From Desulfobulbus sp. (GTDB lineage: Bacteria; Desulfobacterota; Desulfobulbia; Desulfobulbales; Desulfobulbaceae): a stretch of 10,481 bases of DNA. How positions within the stretch are numbered: position 1 is the stretch's first letter; every line of letters begins with the position of its first letter. The position numbers and the translations under genes are program-made. The DNA lies in the NCBI GenBank assembly GCA_017998195.1, contig JAGODN010000049.1, forward strand, positions 1-10,481, read 5' to 3'. Below, piece by piece: positions 1 to 5,090 of this stretch. The notes below the pieces were generated by a model that was given only the letters and a program-made list of their open reading frames with translations, was not told the origin of the DNA and made no database searches.

Positions 1-388
1 GGGTGGAGAGCAGGGCCTGCTCGCGGGTAAGGGCCATGCCGCTGCGCAGCTCGGCCTCCATCAGATCGAAGGCGGCGAGGTAGCCCTCGCGCAGCATGGC
101 CGCCTTCTTGCCGGTCCAGCCCATGGCGAGGAACAGGAACCCGTTCTTGGTCATGGTGTAGGCGCGGCTCTCGGTTTGCCCTCCAGTCAGCGGATTCGCC
201 CGAAAATGCGCCATCTCCCCAAAATTGAGGAGACGGAAGTCGCGGCTGCATTCCAGGTTGTCGATGTCGCGGAGCACGTGGTCGTGCCGTTTGTCGAACG
301 ACTCGGCGACCTGGCGCGAGGTGGTGACGGGCTGACCGTCTTTGAGGGTGAGGTTCTGCTTGAGGATGGTGATCTGCTTTTCGTTCAT
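1..388 (-). CDS. rha: Rha family phage regulatory protein (3' end cut by window edge)
   Basis: The frame is open from an ATG at 388 to the left edge, giving 129 residues without a stop. Residues 24-41 read SRQVAESFDKRHDHVLRD and residues 79-96 read MTKNGFLFLAMGWTGKKA. These are the two hallmark blocks of the Rha family (phage regulatory protein, pRha), followed by the usual 'YLAAFDLMEAEL' helix near residues 103-114. Rha proteins are phage or prophage regulators whose expression can interfere with growth of phage in hosts lacking IHF; the N-terminal domain is DNA-binding-like. The start is supported by AAGGAG located 6 nt upstream. The gene lies downstream of an intrinsic terminator (541-566), so it probably has its own promoter, which I could not place. 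The C-terminal part, often a second domain such as an antirepressor domain, is outside the window. Confidence 0.9.
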   Translation of the reverse strand, partial: MNEKQITILKQNLTLKDGQPVTTSRQVAESFDKRHDHVLRDIDNLECSRDFRLLNFGEMAHFRANPLTGGQTESRAYTMTKNGFLFLAMGWTGKKAAMLREGYLAAFDLMEAELRSGMALTREQALLST

Positions 389-540
389 GGCGGTCTCCTT
401 GACTGGTTGGTTACCGCCCTCGTTGACGCCAAACAAAAAGGGCGGCGAAGAGCAGGTTGGCGTACCGGGTCAAGGATCCGGCGAGCCCGAGGGCTCCCTG
501 CTCAACGCCGCCCAAGGTGGGTGCGCTGAACTGTGGACAC
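389..540. other. Upstream region of rha, no gene seen
   Basis: This stretch between the terminator and the rha start holds no convincing gene. On the minus strand there is a CCGCCCT/AGGGCGG inverted repeat (about 414-446, loop near 20 nt) just upstream of the rha ribosome binding site. A small GAGCCC-GA-GGGCTC palindrome lies at about 483-496. Either could be an operator or a leader structure, but there is no direct evidence. A weak TTGACC -35-like hexamer exists on the minus strand near 470-475 without a good -10 partner. Confidence 0.35.
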
Positions 541-566
541 AAAAAAACCGCCAAGCTGGGGGCGGT
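541..566 (-). terminator. Rho-independent terminator
   Basis: Read on the minus strand, the sequence forms a stem ACCGCC/GGCGGT (566-561 with 552-547) around an 8-nt loop. It is followed immediately by seven T residues (complement of the A-run at 541-547). The flanking GGACAC/GTGTCC can extend the pairing. This is the clearest intrinsic terminator in the window. It lies about 110 nt past the stop of the secreted-protein gene at 675-986 and insulates rha from it. Confidence 0.85.
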
Positions 567-674
567 GTGTCCGCCTTGACTTCGGGACGCCAATCCCGGC
601 GGCCGCTCTAACGACCGCAGGATCAGCTTGCCCGAATCCGCCCCGAATGTCAACTCCCTTTGCCGCCTTGCGGA

Positions 675-986
675 TCAATCCTTCTGCACGTTCTCCACGT
701 TGGTCCACATGATCATCGAATCGCCGTCATCGGCGTAGACGCGGACCTTGACCGTGCCCAGGGAGTGGCTGCCCAGCACCGAGGCCCCGAGCCCCGGCCG
801 GGTGACAATGCACCCGTGGCCGAGCAGGTAGGCCATGCCGCGCTCGTCGCCCCTGACCTGCAGGGTCATCATCTCGTCGAACAACTGCGCCGTGCGGCAG
901 GCAAAGTAGTTCCCCTTGAGGGTGTCTGCCTGGGCCTGCATCGCCGTCGCCAACAAAATCAGCACTGCCAGAACCATTCGTTTCAT
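675..986 (-). CDS. Small secreted (periplasmic) protein of unknown function
   Basis: The 103-aa product has a classic Sec signal peptide: basic MKR start, hydrophobic core VLAVLILLATA (residues 5-15), and an AQA/D cleavage site after residue 20. There is no lipobox. The mature protein is about 83 residues with two cysteines (C30 and C59), which could form a disulfide in the periplasm. The start is supported by AAGGAG seven nt upstream. I do not recognise a family. In a prophage, a lone small exported protein beside an intrinsic terminator is often a moron, for example acting in superinfection exclusion or on host fitness; that is inference from position only. It is divergent from the plus-strand gene at 1124-1429. 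Confidence 0.8.
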   Translation of the reverse strand: MKRMVLAVLILLATAMQAQADTLKGNYFACRTAQLFDEMMTLQVRGDERGMAYLLGHGCIVTRPGLGASVLGSHSLGTVKVRVYADDGDSMIMWTNVENVQKD

Positions 987-1123
987 CTCGCTTCTCCTTG
1001 TGGTTGGGTTGCGGCGGCCGGACCGGCCGCCGGGTGAGTGTGTCTCCGTTTCTCTACAATGGTCCGCCTCCTTGTGCTACTCTGGAAAGTACCACCAATC
1101 CCTTTCACACCAGGAGGCAAACC
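987..1123. promoter_or_regulatory. Divergent intergenic region with GC-rich palindrome
   Basis: This 137-nt region separates two divergent genes and must hold their promoters unless both are read from afar. It contains a perfect 9-bp inverted repeat CGGCGGCCG-GAC-CGGCCGCCG at 1012-1032. A TACAAT -10-like hexamer lies at 1055-1060 on the plus strand, but no good -35 box is at the expected distance. The palindrome sits about 25 nt upstream of the secreted-protein start, so it could be an operator or a leader hairpin. Confidence 0.4.
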
Positions 1124-1429
1124 ATGATCGACAAAACCCAGGCCAAGGAATACCTCGAATCGAGCATGACCGAAACCATGCTCCAGTACATGGCCAAGAA
1201 CTACGCCGTCAATGTGATGATCCTTCGACGGCTCGCGCTGCTCTTTGAGCAAGGCCAGCTAGGGCGTCCATTGACCGAGCAAGAAGCCGCCGCAGTCTCT
1301 GCCGCCAACGAAAAGCTGCAGTCCGAAACCGAAAATCGGGCCATCGCCGACCTGCACCGCGCTCTCGCCGCCGCAGGTCAGCATGCAATCGTTGCAGCAC
1401 ACAAGGTGGAGGGGGCAACGGAACAATAG
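1124..1429 (+). CDS. Hypothetical helical protein, only plus-strand gene
   Basis: The 101-aa protein starts at an ATG preceded by AGGAGG with an ideal spacing of about 6 nt. This is preferred over the longer frame opening at 998. The sequence looks almost entirely helical: residues 1-45 include MIDKTQAKEYLESSMTETML, and residues 55-85 are rich in A, E, Q and L. I see no cysteines, membrane segment or recognisable motif. It is the only gene in the window transcribed rightward, opposite to the early operon. That placement suits an independently expressed accessory gene, though I cannot assign a function. Its last six codons overlap, antisense, a short frame that resembles a tape measure C-terminus (see findings). 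Confidence 0.7.
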   Translation: MIDKTQAKEYLESSMTETMLQYMAKNYAVNVMILRRLALLFEQGQLGRPLTEQEAAAVSAANEKLQSETENRAIADLHRALAAAGQHAIVAAHKVEGATEQ

Positions 1430-1466
1430 CCTCCGGCCCTCGCTCGCCAATTAACCGTTCGTCCAT
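1209..1466 (-). pseudogene. Possible tape measure C-terminus remnant
   Basis: A frame from an ATG at 1466 begins MDERLIGERGPEAIVPL. The GE-x-GPEAI-x-PL string is the widely shared C-terminal signature of phage tail tape measure proteins. A GAGGAG lies upstream. Only the first 17 or so codons look real: the rest is antisense to the better-supported gene at 1124-1429 and has shadow-like composition. An in-frame TGA precedes the ATG, so there is no intact upstream gene. I read it as a recombination remnant; chance is the alternative. Confidence 0.35.
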
Positions 1467-1492
1467 CCCTCATCTCCTCACGTTGGTGGTCG

Positions 1493-1520
1493 GCAGGGGC
1501 GGAACTTGCTCCGCCCCTGC
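1493..1520. repeat. Perfect 11-bp palindrome between convergent genes
   Basis: Arms GCAGGGGCGGA and TCCGCCCCTGC flank a 6-nt loop. It lies between the convergent 1124-1429 (+) and 1547-1942 (-) genes, where a bidirectional terminator would be expected. However, neither side has a proper T-run (only TTT on the plus strand). The GGGGCGRA arm matches the arms of the palindromes at 4822-4843 and 5672-5699, so a REP-like element is an equally good reading. Confidence 0.6.
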
Positions 1521-1546
1521 AGTTTGAACCCCTGCATCCTGATAGC

Positions 1547-1942
1547 CTACAGCTCGGCAAAATACCACACCGCCCCGGCCGTGCACACCGCATCGTAATA
1601 CCGTCCGGCCACGGCCGTGGCCACGCGCAGCTGGTGCGCGGGCAGGCGGTTCCCCTCGGCCGCGACAATGGCCAGCAGGTTGCGGTAGAACACCGAGTTG
1701 CTGTACCAGAACACGTCCGTGCTCCGCGGGTAGGCGCCCCACATGAAATCGTGCACCCAGCAGGCTGGCGACCAGACCAGCCCGCAGGACCGGTCCGGCA
1801 CCAGCCGATCGCCCAGGCCGCCGTTGCGCCCCGGCCCGCAGCAGAGGGGAAAGTCGGCCAGGGTTTGGGCCGGCCAGAAGAAGTCCGGGTGCACGGGGAC
1901 CTCGAGGCGAAGGGTGTCGAAGAGGGTGTGGTGGGTGTTCAT
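1547..1942 (-). CDS. Small protein with phospholipase A2-like motifs
   Basis: The 131-aa product contains CCGPG at residues 34-38 and, 23 residues further on, PACWVHDFMWG at 59-69. Phospholipase A2 proteins have a glycine-rich calcium loop (CGxG) followed by CCxxHD, where the histidine is catalytic and the aspartate binds calcium. Here H64-D65 would take those roles, and the C-terminal helix RYYDAV (114-119) may help form the core. I therefore call it PLA2-like, but length and disulfide pattern are not typical and the assignment is tentative. There is no signal peptide. In a phage it could act on membranes during lysis. The ATG lacks a strong Shine-Dalgarno; the block-boundary repeat lies about 9 nt upstream and may have displaced it. 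The TAG stop lies in a CTGTAGGC repeat word. Confidence 0.6.
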   Translation of the reverse strand: MNTHHTLFDTLRLEVPVHPDFFWPAQTLADFPLCCGPGRNGGLGDRLVPDRSCGLVWSPACWVHDFMWGAYPRSTDVFWYSNSVFYRNLLAIVAAEGNRLPAHQLRVATAVAGRYYDAVCTAGAVWYFAEL

Positions 1943-1950
1943 GGGCGTTC

Positions 1951-1986
1951 AGGTTTTTAGGCTGTAGGGGTTGAGGCTGTCGGCTG
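1951..1986. repeat. Block-boundary repeat (TTTAGGCTGTAGG word)
   Basis: The TTTTTAGGCTGTAGGGG word (1954-1970) is followed by degenerate GAGGCTGT and CGGCTG copies. This is one arm only of the composite repeat seen at the other gaps. It occupies most of the spacer between the lipoprotein gene and the PLA2-like gene. Confidence 0.75.
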
Positions 1987-2001
1987 AAACTGCCGGGCCG
2001 C

Positions 2002-2703
2002 TCACTCTGCCGACGGCGGCCCGGGTATTTCAACAGGGCCTTCAGGGAAGTCGGGCGGCTCGGTCGGCACGAACTCGCCCTCCGGCTCTTCAACCACCGG
2101 CTCCTCAACCACCGGTTCCTCCGGCGCCTCAATCGTCGTGTGGCTGCTCTTGTCCGGCCCGGAAACGGTGGGCGCGCCGCTGGTGGCGGTGCCCCCCTCG
2201 CCAAAGTTCTTCGACGTGATGTCGGCGTTCGAGCTGACCCGCTCCTGGGTGTACGAGTTGCCGTCGCCCTGGATGTTCGTCTGGTCGCCGGCGTTCTCGA
2301 TGCTCTTCTCCGCCACCCTGCCGGCCGTGTAGATGCCCGCGCCGACGATTGAGCCGGTGATGAGCTTGCCGCCCAGCCCCTCCACCACCTTGTTGCGGCT
2401 CTCGACCTCGTGCACCCGCGCCTCGTAGGCGCCCATGCCCGAGGCGCACACGTCCTTGCCGGCCAGGGCCTCGGCCTGGCGGGCCATGGCGTCGGCCATC
2501 AACGCGAATCCCTGCGAGCCCGGATCCATGTTGCCGATGGTGCGCATGCGCGCCTGGTCGGCATCGGCGCGGGCGCGCACACAGGCGGCGCGGGCGTCGG
2601 CGCGGGCCTGCTCCAGGGCCACGTCGCCGGGTTCGATCTTGCTCATGGCGCAGCCGCTGAGCAGGGCCAGGGCGGTGCAGGTGGACAACAGTTTTTTGAT
2701 CAT
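2002..2703 (-). CDS. Predicted lipoprotein with acidic Pro-rich tail
   Basis: The 233-aa product begins MIKKLLSTCTALALLSGC, a lipoprotein signal peptide with lipobox LSGC, so C18 would be lipidated. The following helical region (about 25-115) is rich in A, R, D and E and contains two cysteines (C41 and C87). A glycine-rich hydrophobic segment, LITGSIVGAGIYTAG (113-127), may touch or cross a membrane. The C-terminal third is disordered: Ser/Thr/Gly-rich, then repeats of EEPVV and a Pro-Glu run. Its ATG overlaps the mor stop (ATGA at 2700-2703), so the two are translationally coupled. An envelope protein linked to the late-gene activator could belong to a lysis or host-envelope function such as a spanin-like role, but no spanin hallmark is present and I do not assign one. 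Confidence 0.8.
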   Translation of the reverse strand: MIKKLLSTCTALALLSGCAMSKIEPGDVALEQARADARAACVRARADADQARMRTIGNMDPGSQGFALMADAMARQAEALAGKDVCASGMGAYEARVHEVESRNKVVEGLGGKLITGSIVGAGIYTAGRVAEKSIENAGDQTNIQGDGNSYTQERVSSNADITSKNFGEGGTATSGAPTVSGPDKSSHTTIEAPEEPVVEEPVVEEPEGEFVPTEPPDFPEGPVEIPGPPSAE

Positions 2704-3050
2704 GCCTCTTCTCCAAACAGGTTGAGTTGCCGGTCGTCGGGACGACCGAGGATGTTGCTGATCTGGCGGTCGCTCAGGTGGTACTTGCGGGCCAGTTCGA
2801 TGACGGTGTAGCTGCCGCTGTCGTAGTCGGCGCGGATTGAGCGGTCGCGGTGGCGGCGGATCCAGGTGCGCATGTTGTACAGCCGGATCGGCGTGCCATC
2901 GAACACCTGGGCGAGCAGCAGGGCGCGCTCGATGCCGACCAGTTCGGCCACCAGCAGCATGTCCCCGCTCAACTCGCTCAGGGCCGGCCAGGCCGCCTCG
3001 GGCAGCCGCACCAGGTCGCCCATGCGTTGGCGCAGGTGACGGTTGGGCAT
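2700..3050 (-). CDS. mor: Mor-type transcription activator
   Basis: The 116-aa product matches the Mu Mor/C family in length and layout. The N-terminal part, roughly residues 15-60, is the dimerisation region and contains a family-like GTPIRLYNM segment at 52-60. A basic RRHRDRSIRADYD stretch (65-77) leads into a C-terminal helix-turn-helix, YTVIELARKYHLSDRQISNI (81-100). In Mu, Mor binds the middle promoter and recruits RNA polymerase to switch from early to later transcription; here it sits in the same place, last of the recognised early genes and just after gemA. The start is supported by AAGGAGG nine nt upstream. The stop overlaps the start of the lipoprotein gene. Target sites for the protein cannot be picked out by eye. 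Confidence 0.85.
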   Translation of the reverse strand: MPNRHLRQRMGDLVRLPEAAWPALSELSGDMLLVAELVGIERALLLAQVFDGTPIRLYNMRTWIRRHRDRSIRADYDSGSYTVIELARKYHLSDRQISNILGRPDDRQLNLFGEEA

Positions 3051-3066
3051 GGCGTCGTTCCTCCTT

Positions 3067-3172
3067 GAGGTTGTTTAGGCTATAGGTGGTTAGGCTGTAG
3101 GCTCAAACCAGCGGCCCTTCGGGCCGGAAGTTCTTGGCCTACAGCCTGTCAGCCTTCAGCCTGTCCTTTGCT
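3067..3172. repeat. Composite block-boundary repeat with GC hairpin
   Basis: The left arm holds TTTAGGCTATAGG and TTAGGCTGTAGG words. The centre is a CGGCCC-TTC-GGGCCG hairpin (3112-3126). The right arm is CCTACAGCCTG followed by AGCCTTCAGCCTG. The two arms are complementary and could fold into one long stem-loop. The right arm overlaps the end of gemA and encodes its last residues. Confidence 0.8.
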
Positions 3173-3600
3173 TCCTGTCGGCGCAACCGCGCCTCCAGGT
3201 CGGTGATGAGCACGTGCAGGCTGTCGTGATCCGTCAGCCACTGCAGCCGCTCAACCCCGAACTGCCGCTTGACCCGACTGTGCAGGGTGCACATGGGGTA
3301 GCCGAGTTCGTTCCACAGACCGGCCACCATGCGCTGCTGCTGCGCCGCCGGTCCGCCCTCGGGGATGTCGATGTAGCTCGACGATCGCCGCGGCCTGGGC
3401 GCGCGCTTGGCTGCGGGCCGCTCAGTGGGCTTCCAGCCCTTGGCCTTGAACCGGTTGAGCAGCACCACGGCCTGCCGGTCGTCCAGCTCCCTGGCGCTCT
3501 CCACCCCGAAGTGCAGCCGCAGGATGTCGCGGTAGGCCTCGTCGGTGAGGGCGAGTTCTTTCTTGGCGATGTGGATCTTGGCGAGTTTAGCGCGGTCCAT
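3139..3600 (-). CDS. gemA: GemA-like regulatory protein (DUF1018, Mu gp16 family)
   Basis: The 153-aa product has the family layout. The N-terminal part, KLAKIHIAKKELALTDEAYR (5-24), is the conserved opening of DUF1018 proteins (small helices, 'Y R .. L .. G' pattern). A Lys/Arg/Pro linker (61-73) follows, and then the C-terminal domain PAAQQQRMVAGLWNELG (84-100) with the LQWLT motif (119-123). In Mu, GemA (gp16) is an early protein that affects host gene expression and DNA supercoiling and lies immediately before mor, as here. The start has AGGAGG about 9 nt upstream. The last codons and the TAG stop lie within the block-boundary repeat, so the tail KDRLKADRL is repeat-encoded and may differ between relatives. 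Confidence 0.88.
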   Translation of the reverse strand: MDRAKLAKIHIAKKELALTDEAYRDILRLHFGVESARELDDRQAVVLLNRFKAKGWKPTERPAAKRAPRPRRSSSYIDIPEGGPAAQQQRMVAGLWNELGYPMCTLHSRVKRQFGVERLQWLTDHDSLHVLITDLEARLRRQEAKDRLKADRL

Positions 3601-3626
3601 GGATGGTCTCCTCCTTTGTCGTCGAC

Positions 3627-3708
3627 AGCTGTTGAGCTTGAAGCTCTCTAGCTTTTTAGCCTGCAGCCAGCGGCCGCGGCGCGGCCGGAAAAAACAAGCT
3701 CAACAGCT
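3627..3708. repeat. Long stem-loop with GCTCAACA-type word
   Basis: A perfect 13-nt inverted repeat, AGCTGTTGAGCTT at 3627-3639 and AAGCTCAACAGCT at 3696-3708, encloses a GC-rich core with CGGCCGCGGCGCGGCCG (3671-3687). It fills the gap between gemA and the zinc-ribbon gene. The architecture (arm, GC hairpin, arm) matches the other gaps, but the word in the arms differs. Confidence 0.75.
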
Positions 3709-3722
3709 CAACAGCTTCTCGC

Positions 3723-4292
3723 TCAATCGCTGCCTTTCAGTCTTTTCTTCAGCGCCGCCAAACTCTCCGTCACCTCGGCGGGCATGCCAGGAAACGCCCC
3801 ATGCTTTTCCTTGTACGCCTTGAGGAACGGGTCTTCGTCGTCGCCCCGCTGCCGGCGGGCGCGCTGCTCGCCGGTGGCGACCTCGTGGTGCTGGGTCCGT
3901 TCGCGGCCGGCGTCGGCCTGGTCGGCCAGCTGCCACACAACCTGGCGCAGGTAGTTGTGGTTCTTCAGCGGCCGCTGCAGGGTGGCCGAGCGCTCGACCA
4001 TCTGCGCCATGCCGGCCGCCCAGACTGGCGGCGGGCACTCACGCGCCGGTTTGCCCTGCACCTGCACCCACCCGGGTGCGATCAGCGCGGCCAGCTCCTG
4101 CATCACCTTGAGCGTGCGGCTCCACGACAGGGCCCGCTTGTCCGGCCGAAACAGGGCCAGGTAGGGCAGCAGGGGCGCGCTCACCTCGACCGGCAGGGTG
4201 GCCCGCGCGGCAAAGGCCTTGCGGGCGTTCATGTCGTTCTCCCAGGCCTCGGCGCTGTGCGTGGCCCCGCAACTCGGACAGACGAGGATCAC
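3723..4292 (-). CDS. Zinc-ribbon-start phage early protein, hypothetical
   Basis: The 189-aa product starts with a half zinc ribbon, MILVCPSCG. It continues with a helical region (35-125) bearing LFRPDKRALSWSRTLKVMQE (47-66) and LKNHNYLRQVVW (109-120). Proteins with this CPxCG start, 'RALSW' centre and 'L.GHGYL'-like segment are common hypothetical early proteins of Mu-like phages, usually close to gemA; I recall the pattern but not a function. After residue 125 a polar linker and a short basic tail (155-189) extend it. The GTG start is chosen because the CPxCG motif begins directly after it. It overlaps the stop of a 14-codon leader ORF (GTGA). The Shine-Dalgarno in front of the GTG is poor, which fits translational coupling to the leader. 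Confidence 0.7.
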   Translation of the reverse strand: MILVCPSCGATHSAEAWENDMNARKAFAARATLPVEVSAPLLPYLALFRPDKRALSWSRTLKVMQELAALIAPGWVQVQGKPARECPPPVWAAGMAQMVERSATLQRPLKNHNYLRQVVWQLADQADAGRERTQHHEVATGEQRARRQRGDDEDPFLKAYKEKHGAFPGMPAEVTESLAALKKRLKGSD

Positions 4293-4333
4293 AGGGGTGC
4301 CCCCGGCGGGCGTGTTCGTGTATCGTTGGACAT
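4289..4333 (-). CDS. 14-residue leader ORF coupled to zinc-ribbon gene
   Basis: An ATG at 4333 has a strong GGAGGAG 3 to 4 nt upstream, better than that of the gene it precedes. It opens a 14-codon frame (MSNDTRTRPPGAPL) ending in TGA, and that TGA overlaps the GTG start of the next gene as GTGA. The arrangement suits a leader peptide that delivers ribosomes to the weak GTG start. Alternatively it is the relic of a longer N-terminus separated by a frameshift. Peptide function is unknown. Confidence 0.5.
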   Translation of the reverse strand: MSNDTRTRPPGAPL

Positions 4334-4487
4334 TGGCTCCTCCGTTGGTTTGAGGCTTTTAGGCTGTAGGCTGTTCGGCTGTAGGCCTACAGCCTAAACC
4401 CCTACAGCCTATCAACCTGCTTCTCCAGCTGCTCATCAGGCCGAAGGCGCTACCCTTCGACGACCCCGGCCGGGCCGGGGTTTCGCA
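4334..4487. repeat. Composite repeat gap between two gene blocks
   Basis: There is no gene here. The gap holds TTTTAGGCTGTAGG (4357-4370), a perfect 18-bp palindrome GGCTGTAGG/CCTACAGCC (4377-4394), and further CCTAAACCCCTACAGCCT words to 4410. A separate GC hairpin, ACCCCGGC-CGG-GCCGGGGT at 4463-4481, sits 6 nt past the stop of the 60-aa gene on the minus strand. That hairpin has no T-run on the minus strand, so its role as a terminator is uncertain. Confidence 0.75.
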
Positions 4488-4670
4488 TTATTTCTTTGAC
4501 TGCGGTGTGGCGATGCGCACCGGAGGCCGCTTAATGTTCCCGAAATCCGTTTCGGGAACATCGCGCGGCAGCACCACGTGCGGCCGGTCCTTGTCACCCA
4601 GGGCCACCACCGTGGCCAGTTTGGGATTGGCCGCGTGCAGCAGGGCGTAGGCCATCACTTCGCCGACCAT
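4488..4670 (-). CDS. Small hypothetical protein, last of tiny-ORF cassette
   Basis: The 60-aa product (MVGEVMAYALLHAANPKLAT...) is basic at its C-terminus (KRPPVRIATPQSKK) and has no cysteines. I do not recognise it. The start at 4670 has AAGGGAG about 7 nt upstream. An inner ATG at 4655 overlaps the preceding stop as TGATG, like its neighbours, but lacks a good ribosome binding site, so both starts are possible. Codons near the 3' part form a perfect palindrome (4534-4561). The TAA stop is followed by a GC hairpin. Confidence 0.6.
   Translation of the reverse strand: MVGEVMAYALLHAANPKLATVVALGDKDRPHVVLPRDVPETDFGNIKRPPVRIATPQSKK
4534..4561. repeat. Perfect 12-bp-arm palindrome inside coding sequence
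   Basis: Arms ATGTTCCCGAAA and TTTCGGGAACAT flank the 4-nt loop TCCG. It lies wholly within the 60-aa gene and encodes its DVPETDFGNI segment. The mRNA would form a strong hairpin. It may be an inserted REP-like element that kept the frame. Confidence 0.75.
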
Positions 4671-4849
4671 GCCACCGCTCCCTTGCCGAGCGTCTGCTCG
4701 CACGTCGCGCACAGCCCGTACCCGTCCGGATCGAGCGGGCACGGCTCGCCGCACCCGGCGCAGTAGCCGAACGCCGGCACCTCGGCCTGCAGCTCGCGCG
4801 CCTCCTCCCCCTGCGGGCGTAGGGGCGAATAATCATTCGCCCCGGTCAT
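4655..4849 (-). CDS. Small zinc-ribbon protein
   Basis: The 64-aa product carries CAGCGEPC (30-37) and CATC (47-50), a CxxCxxxC...CxxC layout typical of a zinc-binding knuckle or ribbon. The gene overlaps the stop of the preceding Cys-rich gene by 17 nt. Its N-terminal codons (GANDYSPL) come from the palindrome at 4822-4843, so this part of the protein is probably not ancestral. The only ATG is at 4849, with a weak G-rich ribosome binding site. A GGGGGAGGAGG run further in suggests the original start may have been downstream, but no ATG or well-spaced GTG follows it. Function unknown; nucleic-acid or protein binding is the generic expectation. Confidence 0.6.
   Translation of the reverse strand: MTGANDYSPLRPQGEEARELQAEVPAFGYCAGCGEPCPLDPDGYGLCATCEQTLGKGAVAWSAK
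4822..4843. repeat. REP-like palindrome at a gene-gene junction
   Basis: Arms GGGGCGAAT and ATTCGCCCC flank a 4-nt loop. It contains the TGA stop of the 85-aa gene (4833-4835) and codons 3-9 or so of the 64-aa gene. The arm shares GGGGCGAA with the palindrome at 5672-5699, so the two appear to be members of one family. Confidence 0.8.
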
Positions 4850-5090
4850 TATGCGCCCCCATGATCGCGGCCAGCCGTTTGCTGTTATCGAACCGGTCGC
4901 ACAGGTTCTTCGCCCCGATCCGGTACGCCCTGCCGTTCTCCAGGCCGATCACCGCACAGCGCGGTTCAATGGCGAGCGGCTCGCAGTTGCAGCCCCGAAC
5001 CTGGAACGCGCACTCGAAATGATCGCACACCGCGCAGTGCCGGCCCGTGGTCCCCTTCCTGTAGTTGACCTCCTGTTTCCTCTTGAGCAT
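4833..5090 (-). CDS. Small Cys-rich protein
   Basis: The 85-aa product has seven cysteines at residues 19, 22, 27, 34, 36, 45 and 64 (HCAVCDHFEC, RGCNC, RCAVIG). This density suggests metal binding, zinc or possibly an iron-sulfur cluster. The start at 5090 has GGAGGAGG upstream and overlaps the stop of the 29-aa ORF by one base (TGATG). The C-terminus (AHNDRGE) ends inside a palindrome. I do not recognise a family. Confidence 0.65.
   Translation of the reverse strand: MLKRKQEVNYRKGTTGRHCAVCDHFECAFQVRGCNCEPLAIEPRCAVIGLENGRAYRIGAKNLCDRFDNSKRLAAIMGAHNDRGE

Noticed and set aside
411..653. 80-codon minus-strand frame starting at TTG
   Set aside because: It reads straight through the intrinsic terminator at 541-566, has no good ribosome binding site and no protein-like composition.
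648..653. TTGACA hexamer on the minus strand as a promoter
   Set aside because: No -10-like hexamer lies 16-18 nt downstream, and it sits just before the terminator, so a promoter is not supported.
3801..4397. 198-codon plus-strand frame
   Set aside because: It is antisense to the zinc-ribbon gene, rich in G, R, L and A as expected for a GC-rich shadow, and passes through a repeat gap.
4463..4481. Intrinsic terminator of the tiny-ORF cassette
   Set aside because: The GC hairpin is placed correctly, but there is no T-run after it on the minus strand, so I list it only as a hairpin.
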